From Clostridia bacterium (GTDB lineage Bacteria > Bacillota > Clostridia > Christensenellales > Borkfalkiaceae): a stretch of DNA of 64,000 nucleotides. The notes under the pieces were generated by a model. The model was not told the origin of the DNA. It was given only the letters and a program-made list of their open reading frames with translations, and ran no database searches. Each line of letters starts with the position of its first letter. Position 1 is the first letter of the stretch. The translations under genes were made by a program, and so were the position numbers. Positions 9,116-16,228 of this stretch are shown one piece after another. Location: positions 56,804 to 120,803 of the forward strand of contig JAFQJB010000004.1 in assembly GCA_017397305.1 (NCBI GenBank). The letters run 5' to 3'.

Positions 9116-9415
9116 TTACTTTTTTATAAATTCAACAATGTTTTTCTTTTTGTCTAATGGTAATGATTCAATTAATGATTTTAATTGGTTATCAACGTCA
9201 TAGTCTACAATATTGGAACTAAAAAACCTTTCGATAGGGAACTCGCAAATCTCTAAAATTTGCAATAATTTTTCAACGGTTAAAACAATTCGTCCGCTTT
9301 CTAATTGTGCAACGTATTGTGGACTCATACCCATTCTTAAACTAACTTCCCTTGCGGATAAGTTTGCTTTATTCCTTACATAACCTATTCTTGATAAAAT
9401 TTCTTTTATTTCCAT
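9116..9415 (-). CDS. XRE-family transcriptional regulator
   Basis: This is a 99-residue protein. Residues 1-60 form a Cro/C1-type helix-turn-helix (LSAREVSLRMGMSPQYVAQLE region), followed by a short acidic C-terminal helix. I chose the start at 9415 because GGGGAG lies 5 bases upstream, while the longer in-frame start at 9469 has no ribosome site. It is divergent from a SLOG-type gene at 9592. The intergenic region holds a clear inverted operator, which probably lets this protein control both genes. Small XRE proteins of this size are common in phage and stress cassettes. Confidence 0.85.
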   Translation of the reverse strand: MEIKEILSRIGYVRNKANLSAREVSLRMGMSPQYVAQLESGRIVLTVEKLLQILEICEFPIERFFSSNIVDYDVDNQLKSLIESLPLDKKKNIVEFIKK

Positions 9416-9508
9416 AAAAACTCCCCGAATAGCCTTGATACAATAATTATAAATTAGGTTTTGAATCAAGTAGAAAAGGCACGCACATAAATTTTTCTCA
9501 AAATATCG

Positions 9509-9573
9509 ATTTTGAATACTCTAAAACATAAATATATGCTATAATTGTTGTTGATAGTATTCAAAATGAATAC
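9509..9573. promoter_or_regulatory. Operator pair and promoter between the XRE and SLOG genes
   Basis: ATTTTGAATACT (9509-9520) recurs inverted as AGTATTCAAAAT (9556-9567). The second copy is itself half of a perfect GTATTC-5-GAATAC palindrome (9557-9573). Between the copies is TATAAT (9540-9545), with no good -35 at 17 bases; the upstream site overlaps that position. This fits regulation of the SLOG gene by the divergent XRE protein. Confidence 0.65.
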
Positions 9574-9591
9574 TTAGGGGGGATTTTTATT

Positions 9592-10113
9592 ATGGAAACA
9601 CATAAAACTTGTTCCTTTATAGGACACAGGGAGATTGAAAATGGTGAAGAAATCAAAAGTCAGTTAAAATCTTTACTCATCAAACTTATTAATAATAATG
9701 GGGTCAAATTTTTTTTGTTTGGGAGTAGGAGTGATTTTAATTCTCTTTGTCACTTGGTTGTTACCGAACTAAAAGAAAGGTATCCACATATACAAAGACG
9801 AGCATATACTTGCCGAAGTGAAAGTTGTATACTAGAAAAAGATAGAGCATATTGGAAAAAAGTATATTCGCAGTTAGTAAAACATCAAGAAACGTTGCTT
9901 TGTTTTGAACAAGAAGTTGAGCATAAAACCAAATGGACATCTGGAAAAGCGCAATACGTCGAACGTAATCAAGCAATGATTGACGATAGTGATTTTTGTA
10001 TATTTTATTACAATAAAAATTACAATACTCCGACAAAAACCAACAGTGGCACGAAAATTGCTTATGAATATGCATTAAAAAAGAATAAAAAAATAATTAA
10101 TTTATTTGAATAA
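9592..10113 (+). CDS. SLOG-superfamily (DUF1273/YpsA-like) nucleotide-binding protein
   Basis: This 173-residue protein opens with CSFIGHRE and has FLFGSRSDFNSLC, ERNQAMIDDSDFCIFYYN and a SGTKIAYEYA region. These are the features of the SLOG Rossmannoid fold (YpsA, DprA and LOG relatives), which binds nucleotides or nucleotide-derived ligands. An AGGGGGGAT site precedes the start. Its only partner is the divergent XRE regulator. SLOG proteins occur both in housekeeping and in conflict or nucleotide-signalling systems. No effector gene is adjacent, so its role is unknown. The gene looks more AT-rich than its neighbours, which may hint at transfer. Confidence 0.7.
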   Translation: METHKTCSFIGHREIENGEEIKSQLKSLLIKLINNNGVKFFLFGSRSDFNSLCHLVVTELKERYPHIQRRAYTCRSESCILEKDRAYWKKVYSQLVKHQETLLCFEQEVEHKTKWTSGKAQYVERNQAMIDDSDFCIFYYNKNYNTPTKTNSGTKIAYEYALKKNKKIINLFE

Positions 10114-10127
10114 AATTTTTTATAAAA

Positions 10128-10156
10128 AAAGGACAGCGAGTCATTCGCTATCCTTT
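10128..10156. terminator. Terminator hairpin between convergent SLOG and AraC genes
   Basis: AAAGGACAGCGA (10128-10139) pairs with TCGCTATCCTTT (10145-10156) with one mismatch. A and T runs at the ends allow use in both directions. Confidence 0.7.
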
Positions 10157-10184
10157 CACTTATAATTTTGAGGAAATTGTTGTT

Positions 10185-11036
10185 TTATAAATTTCTATAT
10201 TCACGTGGGCTTACACCCGTGTGCTTTTTAAAAAATCTAGTGAAGTAGTGTATGCTTTCAAAATTAAGTTCTTCGGCAATCTCCGTAAATGTTTTATCGG
10301 TAGATTTTATCTTGCGTTTTGCCGATTCTAACTTTTTGTCTGCAACGTATTCGGTAATGGTTTTTCCCGTGCTCATCTTAAACTCTTTACATAGGGTAGA
10401 GCGGTTAGTCTTAAAGATAAAAGCAAGCTCGTCAATAGTGATTTTTTCCTTGTAGTTAACGTCTATATAATTTATAATTTCACTTACCGATAACTTGCTA
10501 GAAAAACTTTGCTCTTCCGCCTCTTTTTCTCCGCTAAAATTCCTCAAAAGTCCCACCAAAAAATACTCTAAAAGATTTTTAAGCAGTTGCTCGGCACCGA
10601 ACGGCTGATTTTTCTTTTTTTTCATATCATAAACGGGCACGTCGTAGGGGGGAGCAAAGACGTTTCGCCCTTCTTTTACTATTTCCGCAAGTTTTTTAAC
10701 GTCAGCGTCGCTAAGGCGAATAGGGGAAGAAGAAAACTTGTCTATATCCCCGCTATCAAGGTCAAAACCAATGATAATAACGGTGGGCATAACACTTCCA
10801 ACGCAAGCGAGTGCATGGTACTCGTTGGCTCTATGAATAATCACTTCGTCTTTACACAAAAGCCCCGTGTAATCTTCGCTTTCAACCATAAGTTTTCCGC
10901 CCGCAACAAAAAGTAGTTCGTAAAAGGGGTGCTTGTCGTTTTCGGTAGAATAATTCTCGGGGAATTCAAAAAAGTGGACGTTTGCAACGCCTTTAACCGA
11001 TATTTCTTTGTTCAATGTTTTAAGAATAAATTTCAT
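10185..11036 (-). CDS. AraC-family regulator 1 (probably leaderless mRNA)
   Basis: This 283-residue regulator has an N-terminal cupin-like sensing domain and a C-terminal pair of helix-turn-helix motifs (about residues 185-283) ending in the family signature FTRFFKKHTGVSPREYR. I place the start at 11036 rather than the upstream in-frame ATG at 11057, which overlaps the -10 region. A perfect promoter (TTGACA-17-TATAAT) ends only 6 bases before this ATG, so the mRNA should start at or next to the A of the start codon, and no ribosome site is present. It is divergent from the M24/ASRT operon, which it probably controls. Confidence 0.85.
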   Translation of the reverse strand: MKFILKTLNKEISVKGVANVHFFEFPENYSTENDKHPFYELLFVAGGKLMVESEDYTGLLCKDEVIIHRANEYHALACVGSVMPTVIIIGFDLDSGDIDKFSSSPIRLSDADVKKLAEIVKEGRNVFAPPYDVPVYDMKKKKNQPFGAEQLLKNLLEYFLVGLLRNFSGEKEAEEQSFSSKLSVSEIINYIDVNYKEKITIDELAFIFKTNRSTLCKEFKMSTGKTITEYVADKKLESAKRKIKSTDKTFTEIAEELNFESIHYFTRFFKKHTGVSPREYRNL

Positions 11037-11042
11037 AGTCAA

Positions 11043-11071
11043 ATTATAACACGGCACAGTTTAATTGTCAA
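11043..11071 (-). promoter_or_regulatory. Consensus promoter of AraC regulator 1, abutting its start codon
   Basis: On the minus strand TTGACA (11071-11066), a 17-base spacer and TATAAT (11048-11043) match the sigma-A consensus exactly. Only 6 bases separate the -10 box from the ATG at 11036. Confidence 0.85.
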
Positions 11072-11100
11072 TAAATAAATTTACGATTGTGCAAAAAACA

Positions 11101-11129
11101 TTGACGATTTTACAAAGACAAAATATATC
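11101..11129 (+). promoter_or_regulatory. Probable promoter of the M24-ASRT operon
   Basis: TTGACG (11101-11106) is followed after 17 bases by TATATC (11124-11129). The -10 box is inside the inverted repeat at 11123-11141. Confidence 0.5.
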
Positions 11130-11141
11130 TAATAGATATAT
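11123..11141. promoter_or_regulatory. Operator-like inverted repeat over the M24 operon promoter
   Basis: ATATATCT and AGATATAT flank a 3-base centre, an 8+8 perfect inverted repeat covering the likely -10 region. It is a candidate binding site for the divergent AraC protein or another regulator. Confidence 0.5.
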
Positions 11142-11176
11142 AATAAGAAAAAAACTCAAAAAAGGAGAAAATGAAT

Positions 11177-12352
11177 ATGCAAAGAATTTGTATCCCTGAT
11201 TACGAATATCAGGAAAGAATCGCAAAAGCAGCTAAACTCGTTGCTGCAAAAGGTCTTGACGCAATGCTCGTTGTTTCAACTGAAAGCGACTATGCAAACG
11301 CAAGATACTTCTCTGGCTTCTGGCCGTTGTTCGAAAGAGCAGGTGTTCTTATCAGTGCAACCGGTAAAGCAGCACTCTTGGTTGGTCCCGAATCAGCAAT
11401 TTTCGCAAAAGACTTCGGTAAGATTGACAAAGTTATGGTATTGAAGGAATTTAGAGAATCTGCTGACCCTGCATATCCCGAACTCGTTCCCGATACTTTT
11501 GCCGATGCATTTAAATACGTTGGCGTTACCGGTGAAAACATTAAAATCGGTCTTGGTAGCTACGTAGAATGCACCCTTCCCATTATGGAAGGCTTAAAAG
11601 AAACTTTCCCCAAAGCAGAAATTTCTATTTGCAGTGACATCATGGTTGCTCTCCGTTCAATTAAATCAGAAAACGAACTTGCTTGTATTAGAGAAGGTTT
11701 TAGAATCGTTGAACTTGCAACCGACGAAGTTGTTAAGGCATTAAAACCCGGTGTAACCGAACTTCAAATGGTTGGTGTTGCACAAAGAGTTATTTATGAA
11801 AACGGCGCAGAATACGAAGGTCTTCCCATGTACGTATTTAGCGAATCTTCAACCCGTCACGCAATCAGCCGTTCAACCTATAAGGTAATCGGCAAAAACG
11901 ATATCGTTCAATTGAACCTCTCAGCAAAAATCGACGGTTATTCACCCGCAATCGGTCTTCCCGTATTTATGGGCAAAGCTGAAGGCGAAAAGAAAGAACT
12001 CGTTGAATTCTGCTTGAAGATGCACAACTGGACAACCGAAAACCTCAAAGCAGGTATTAAGGCTGACATCGTTCCCAAGAAGTTCCTTCAAATGTTCAAA
12101 GACGCTGGTTACGAAAAGAACTACGTTTACGGACCTTGCCACGGTACTGGTATGATTGAAGTTGAAGCACCTTGGATGGAAACCTCTTCAGAATACATGC
12201 TCCAAAAGAACATGACCTTCCAAGTAGACACCTTCATTTCAGGTTCAACCTTTGGTTGCCGTTGGGAAAAGGGTATTGCTATTAAAGAAAACGGCGTAGA
12301 ATCTTACACCGATTATCTCGAAAAACACGGCCTTATCGAACTCGGCTTCTAA
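11177..12352 (+). CDS. M24-family (creatinase/Xaa-Pro peptidase-like) protein with degenerate metal site
   Basis: This 391-residue protein has a creatinase-type N-terminal domain (to about residue 150) and a C-terminal pita-bread fold. Metal-dependent M24 enzymes use Asp, Asp, His, Glu, Glu. Here the first Asp position is Asn (LNLS), the second lies in GYSPAIG instead of an SD-type motif, the TIEP-type Glu is replaced in FQVDTF, while His (CHGTG) and the last Glu (RWEKG) remain. That pattern resembles non-metal members such as creatinase. The start at 11177 has better ribosome-site spacing than the ATG at 11171. It lies 18 bases upstream of the ASRT gene. The substrate is unknown. Confidence 0.75.
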   Translation: MQRICIPDYEYQERIAKAAKLVAAKGLDAMLVVSTESDYANARYFSGFWPLFERAGVLISATGKAALLVGPESAIFAKDFGKIDKVMVLKEFRESADPAYPELVPDTFADAFKYVGVTGENIKIGLGSYVECTLPIMEGLKETFPKAEISICSDIMVALRSIKSENELACIREGFRIVELATDEVVKALKPGVTELQMVGVAQRVIYENGAEYEGLPMYVFSESSTRHAISRSTYKVIGKNDIVQLNLSAKIDGYSPAIGLPVFMGKAEGEKKELVEFCLKMHNWTTENLKAGIKADIVPKKFLQMFKDAGYEKNYVYGPCHGTGMIEVEAPWMETSSEYMLQKNMTFQVDTFISGSTFGCRWEKGIAIKENGVESYTDYLEKHGLIELGF

Positions 12353-12370
12353 TTTTGGAGGATAAAGGTT

Positions 12371-12733
12371 ATGGTAGTAGGAAAGAAATATTGGATTATT
12401 CCCGACTGCGAACTTCCCCCCGAAGGCGAAGGCGTATTGAAAGGACACGAAAGTGTTGTTATCGTTAACGATTCTGATAAAGAAGCAGTTATCGACGTTA
12501 AGATTTTTTACGTTGACGCCGCTCCTTTAGTTGGTAAAATCGTTTGGAAAGTTCCCGCACAAACCGTTAAATGCTTCCGTATGAATAATATCGAGCATAT
12601 GTGTGGTGTGGAAATTCCTTTGGAAACTCAATATGCTATGAAGCTTTCAAGCTCTCAAAAAATCGTAGTACAATATGGTAGACTTGACAACCGTCAAACC
12701 AACCTTGCATACTACACCACAATGGCATTCTAA
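12371..12733 (+). CDS. ASRT-family protein (sensory rhodopsin transducer-like)
   Basis: This 120-residue protein matches the Anabaena sensory rhodopsin transducer family (Pfam Asr transducer). It opens with GKKYWIIPDCELPPEG, has a HESVVIVN beta strand, and ends with the typical VVQYGRLD and Y-TT-AF motif. The family is a small beta-sandwich ligand-binding domain found mostly in bacteria without rhodopsins, often beside sugar-metabolism genes. No rhodopsin gene is in this window. It follows the M24 gene closely in one operon, suggesting that it senses or binds a ligand of that pathway. The function is inferred. Confidence 0.85.
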   Translation: MVVGKKYWIIPDCELPPEGEGVLKGHESVVIVNDSDKEAVIDVKIFYVDAAPLVGKIVWKVPAQTVKCFRMNNIEHMCGVEIPLETQYAMKLSSSQKIVVQYGRLDNRQTNLAYYTTMAF

Positions 12734-12861
12734 TTTTAAGTCTTTTCCGCAAAAAAAGGTTGATGCCCGAAATGTGAAACACTTCGCAATTTCTTCGTTA
12801 CCCCCTAGGCAAGATGTATACTCTTGCCGTCGGGCGCAACAAAAATCTTGCTCGCGTTTGA

Positions 12862-12910
12862 CAATTCGTGCTGGAATCAACCCTTTTTGCTACAAAGCCT
12901 TTAGGCAAAG
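12862..12910. repeat. Imperfect repeat copy A
   Basis: It starts CAATTCGTGC and ends with CAAAGCCTTTAGG. It shares its start, a central AATCA and the end CAAAGCCT-TAGG block with copy B at 13016-13068. Confidence 0.55.
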
Positions 12911-13015
12911 TGTTGCGGAAAAAAATACTGTGTATTGCATCGCGTTTTATGCGGTTACATAGTTTTCAAGTATGCTCCCTTATAAGAACGCGCGCCCTAC
13001 TTGTATTTTCCTCGT

Positions 13016-13068
13016 CAATTCGTGCGGGGCACAAATCAATTATCTTTCGCTTCAAAGCCTCTAGGAAT
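13016..13068. repeat. Imperfect repeat copy B
   Basis: It starts CAATTCGTGC and ends with CAAAGCCTCTAGG, matching copy A at 12862-12910 in the same orientation about 154 bases downstream. Confidence 0.55.
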
Positions 13069-13105
13069 AGGGCTAATTAGGATGTCATAAAACTATTAAA
13101 GAGAT

Positions 13106-13138
13106 AAAAAACGACTGCAAAACTGCGGTCGTTTTTTT
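13106..13138 (+). terminator. Intrinsic terminator downstream of the structured region
   Basis: AAACGACTGCA and TGCGGTCGTTT form a stem with one G-T pair and a 4-base loop, followed by a run of T. It may end the M24-ASRT transcript, or a transcript of the 12740-13085 region. Confidence 0.75.
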
Positions 13139-13206
13139 GTTGTTTTTTCGCCTTTAATTTTTGTTGAAAATATATAAAAATTTACCTTTTAATTATTGTT
13201 AAATTG

Positions 13207-13235
13207 TTGAAATACTTTAATTTATGTGATACAAT
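13207..13235 (+). promoter_or_regulatory. Sigma-A promoter of the CapA-YitT-YitT operon
   Basis: TTGAAA (13207-13212) and TACAAT (13230-13235) with a 17-base spacer, about 55 bases before the start codon at 13289. Confidence 0.7.
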
Positions 13236-13288
13236 TAAAATATCGAAATATTTATGTTTCTTTTATAATAAAAGAAAAGGAGAAAATT

Positions 13289-14419
13289 ATGAAAATTATT
13301 ATCGGTGCAGACTTAGTGCCCACAGACATTAACTTTGACCTCTTTATTAAAGGCGATGCTGAAGCACTCGTTGGTAAAAAAATCAAAGAAGTTTTGGATA
13401 GTGCGGACTATAGAATTTTCAACTTAGAGCTTGCACTTACGGATAAAGAAACCCCAATTAGAAAGGCAGGCCCCAACATTGCGGCACCCACCGCTTGCAT
13501 TGCAGGATATAAAGCGCTTGGCGTTGACCTTTTAAGTTTATCTAACAACCACATGCTCGACCACGGCTATGAAGGTTACGTTTCAACTTTCAAAACTCTT
13601 GATGAGGCTGGCATTGCACACGTTGGCGCAGGGGACAATAAGGAAGAGGCTAAAAAGCCCTTCTTCTTTGAAAAGGAAGGCAAAAAAATCGGTGTTTACG
13701 CTTGCTGTGAACACGAATTTTCATGGGTAGAAGATTATGGCTTTGGTGCAAACGGCTTTGACCCGTTAGAATCACTTGACGACATCGTTGAAGCTAAAAA
13801 GCAATGCGATTATCTTATCGTTTTATACCACGGCGGTAAAGAACACTACGCATATCCGTCACCTCATCTTCATAAAGTATGCAGAAAGATTGCTGAAAAG
13901 GGTGCGGACATCGTTTTGTGTCAACATACCCACTGCGTAGGTACCGAAGAAGATTATAAGGGTTGCAAAATCATTTATGGTCAAGGCAACTTCGTGTTTG
14001 CAAGAAACTATGCACATGTTCCCACTTGGGGGCAAGGCTTTGTGGTTGAAGTGGAAATTACCGATGACGGCGTAAAATATAATTATATTCCATACGTTCC
14101 CACCGAAAAGGGTTTAACCTATGACGAGTCTGGTGAAATCTTAAAAGGTTTGGCAGAACGTTCTAAAGAAATTCAAAAACCCGGCTTCATTAGGGAAAAT
14201 TTCGATAAGATGGCTATGGATACAGTTATCGCAAGATATATTCAACATATGATTAAAAAGCCCGCTTCGGAAATTAAACCCGAAGACCTTTATATTGCTC
14301 TTTTCCACTTTGCAGAATGCGACGTTCACTACGAATGCTTGCTTACAGGTGTGAGAGGACTTATGGGACTTGGTAGATTTGGAGAGTTTAAGGATTTAAA
14401 TGCAAACAAAAAACAATAA
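13289..14419 (+). CDS. Second soluble CapA-family metallophosphoesterase
   Basis: This 376-residue protein has the CapA/PGA_cap motif series: GADLVPTD near the N-terminus, NLELAL, SNNHMLDHG, YHGGKEH and CQHTHCVG, ending the metallophosphatase domain near residue 260. About 100 helical residues follow. There is no signal peptide or membrane anchor. The start at 13289 has AAAAGGAG 7 bases upstream; the in-frame start at 13226 would overlap the promoter. It overlaps the first yitT-like gene by 20 bases. It is clearly related in fold, but not close in sequence, to the CapA-like protein at 3532-4836. The physiological substrate is unknown. Confidence 0.8.
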   Translation: MKIIIGADLVPTDINFDLFIKGDAEALVGKKIKEVLDSADYRIFNLELALTDKETPIRKAGPNIAAPTACIAGYKALGVDLLSLSNNHMLDHGYEGYVSTFKTLDEAGIAHVGAGDNKEEAKKPFFFEKEGKKIGVYACCEHEFSWVEDYGFGANGFDPLESLDDIVEAKKQCDYLIVLYHGGKEHYAYPSPHLHKVCRKIAEKGADIVLCQHTHCVGTEEDYKGCKIIYGQGNFVFARNYAHVPTWGQGFVVEVEITDDGVKYNYIPYVPTEKGLTYDESGEILKGLAERSKEIQKPGFIRENFDKMAMDTVIARYIQHMIKKPASEIKPEDLYIALFHFAECDVHYECLLTGVRGLMGLGRFGEFKDLNANKKQ

Positions 14420-15290
14420 CATAAAGATAAGCAAAGAAGCGGTAAACGTTTTAATAACGGTTATCGCTTCGGCACTATCAGCATTCGGTCTTCATATATT
14501 CGTTTATCCCGCTTCCTTTGCTCCCGCTGGGGTGGATGGTATTGCCACAATGCTTCAAAAGGCAACGACGTGGAACGCAGGTTATTTTTCACTTATGATA
14601 AACATTCCGCTACTTATCGTCGCGTGGTTTATCTTAAAGAAAAAATACGTGATATACACCGTTTTATTCACGGTTATATCCTCGCTTATGCTAGTGCTTT
14701 TAGAAAACGTTGGGTTTTATCAATACACCGAACAAAATTCAGGGCTTATAGCGGCGGTATTTTCGGGTGTAATGCTCGGTGTTAGAACGGGCGTAATGCT
14801 TAAAATCGGTGCATCGACTGGCGGTGTAGATATCGTTGCAGGTATCGTTCAAACAAAAAGGCAACACGGCAGTATAGAAAGGGTTATATCATTAATTTGC
14901 TATGCGATTATCGGTATTTCTTTCTTTGTATACGATAACAACCTAAACAGCGTCTTGCTTGCTATCGTGCAAATGTTCGTGTTTGAAAAGGCGTCTGGCG
15001 CAATCATGAAAGACACTAGGAATGCAGTGGAATTCAAGATTATCACCCGCAATCCCGAAGAACTTAAAAACGATATTATCTACGGCTTAAAGCACGGCGC
15101 AACGCTTGTAGAGGGCACGGGTATGTTTACCGAGGAAGGAAATTCTATTATAATTTCCGTGGTGAACATTCGCCAAATCCCCGAATTTTTAAAACTAATT
15201 AAAAAATATCCCGACACCTTTGTTTACTATTCGGACGTAACTGGGGTAAAGGGCAATTTTAGATGGAAAAAGGACGATATAGCAAAATAG
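14400..15290 (+). CDS. YitT-family membrane protein (DUF161 + DUF2179), copy 1
   Basis: This 296-residue protein has five to six hydrophobic segments in the first ~190 residues, with the glycine-rich PAGVDGIATM and GASTGGVDIVAG motifs typical of the YitT family, and a C-terminal soluble DUF2179 domain (EFKIITRNPEEL to the end) of the kind thought to bind small ligands. The family is widespread in Firmicutes; its transport substrate is not established. The start overlaps the end of the CapA-like gene by 20 bases with an AAGGA site, so translation is coupled. A second copy follows after 3 bases. Confidence 0.85.
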   Translation: MQTKNNNIKISKEAVNVLITVIASALSAFGLHIFVYPASFAPAGVDGIATMLQKATTWNAGYFSLMINIPLLIVAWFILKKKYVIYTVLFTVISSLMLVLLENVGFYQYTEQNSGLIAAVFSGVMLGVRTGVMLKIGASTGGVDIVAGIVQTKRQHGSIERVISLICYAIIGISFFVYDNNLNSVLLAIVQMFVFEKASGAIMKDTRNAVEFKIITRNPEELKNDIIYGLKHGATLVEGTGMFTEEGNSIIISVVNIRQIPEFLKLIKKYPDTFVYYSDVTGVKGNFRWKKDDIAK

Positions 15291-15293
15291 TTT

Positions 15294-16172
15294 ATGAAAA
15301 AGTCTAAAATAAAAGAATATTCAATCGACACACTCGTTGCCGTTATAGCGGGGCTTGTGGTATCAGTCGCCTACTATTTTTTCCAAAATAGTAACGGCTT
15401 TGCTCCAGGTGGGGTTGGCGGTCTTGCAACAATGACCTATCATTTTACGGGCGCACCTATACCATGGGCATACTTTATGTTGATTTTCAACATACCGATT
15501 TTCGTACTCGTTACCATATTCGTCAACAAAAAACTAGGTGCATTTTTGATAATCTATATGCTCGTTCAATCGTTCGGCACTGAACTTTGGGCGGTGTGCG
15601 GGCTAAGACCTTATTCAGCATTAAATAATGCGGAAGATTTTAACGTTGTCTTCGCTTGCATTGCAACGGGTTGTATCTCTGGTTTAGGCTTTTCAATCAT
15701 GCTTCGCCACTTTGGTGCAAGCGGTGGAACTTACGCAATTTCCGCGCTTATTAAAAGGGCAAAACCCGCCCTCAACGTCGCATACGTATCCTTTTTAATG
15801 GATAGTAGCGTCGTTGCGATTGCATTCTTCGTGTACGGAATGAGAATAACACCGGTTATTTGCACCTTGCTTAACTTGTTTATCGCAAACGTTGTGGTCG
15901 ACTATTTCCTTTCGGGTATGAAAGTGGGGTATAAGTTTGAAATCGTTACCGATAATCCCGAGGAACTATCAAGCGAACTTATGGAAAAATTGCACCACGG
16001 CGTAAGCGAACTAAAAGTCATGGGAATGTATTCACATACTGAAAAATACATGGTCGTTTGCATAATAAGAAAAAAGCAAATAGGCGACATGATGAAAATT
16101 ATAAAAAAATACCCCGGCACGTTTGCAAGTTATTCTAAGGTAAACGAGGTGTTCGGTAGGTTTAGAAAGTGA
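15294..16172 (+). CDS. YitT-family membrane protein, copy 2
   Basis: This 292-residue paralogue of the preceding gene has the same layout: hydrophobic N-terminal part with PGGVGGLATM and FGASGGTYAISAL motifs, then a DUF2179 domain (EIVTDNPEEL onward). The two lie 3 bases apart, suggesting a heteromeric complex or a duplication. Sequence divergence is considerable, so the duplication is not recent. The next gene, uxaC, begins about 57 bases after the stop and may belong to the same transcript. Confidence 0.85.
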   Translation: MKKSKIKEYSIDTLVAVIAGLVVSVAYYFFQNSNGFAPGGVGGLATMTYHFTGAPIPWAYFMLIFNIPIFVLVTIFVNKKLGAFLIIYMLVQSFGTELWAVCGLRPYSALNNAEDFNVVFACIATGCISGLGFSIMLRHFGASGGTYAISALIKRAKPALNVAYVSFLMDSSVVAIAFFVYGMRITPVICTLLNLFIANVVVDYFLSGMKVGYKFEIVTDNPEELSSELMEKLHHGVSELKVMGMYSHTEKYMVVCIIRKKQIGDMMKIIKKYPGTFASYSKVNEVFGRFRK

Positions 16173-16228
16173 TTTTAACTGAACCATATCAGTTGCATTA
16201 ATTATTGATAAAAAAAGGAGTTATATAT

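Larger units (their letters stand above)
12740..13085. other. Unexplained structured intergenic region with an internal repeat
   Basis: There is no convincing gene here; short frames on both strands lack ribosome sites and familiar motifs. It contains a foldable unit at about 12759-12839: GTTG/GCCCGA (to 12770) pairs with TCGGGC/CAAC (from 12830), enclosing a GTG-AAA-CAC hairpin and a 7-bp GGCAAGA/TCTTGCC hairpin (12808-12828). Downstream, two imperfect copies of a ~50-base unit occur (12862-12910 and 13016-13068). GC content is higher than in ordinary spacers of this window. It could be a dispersed repeat element, a structured RNA or a decayed gene. Confidence 0.5.

Noticed and set aside
12647..13080. 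Overlapping ORFs on both strands in the ASRT-to-CapA gap
   Set aside because: They lack ribosome sites and recognisable motifs and cross the stem structures and repeats. They are better read as part of the non-coding region.
16178..16195. AACTGA-TCAGTT inverted repeat before uxaC
   Set aside because: It is only 6+6 with no T tract and no promoter nearby, so it is too weak to call as a terminator or operator.
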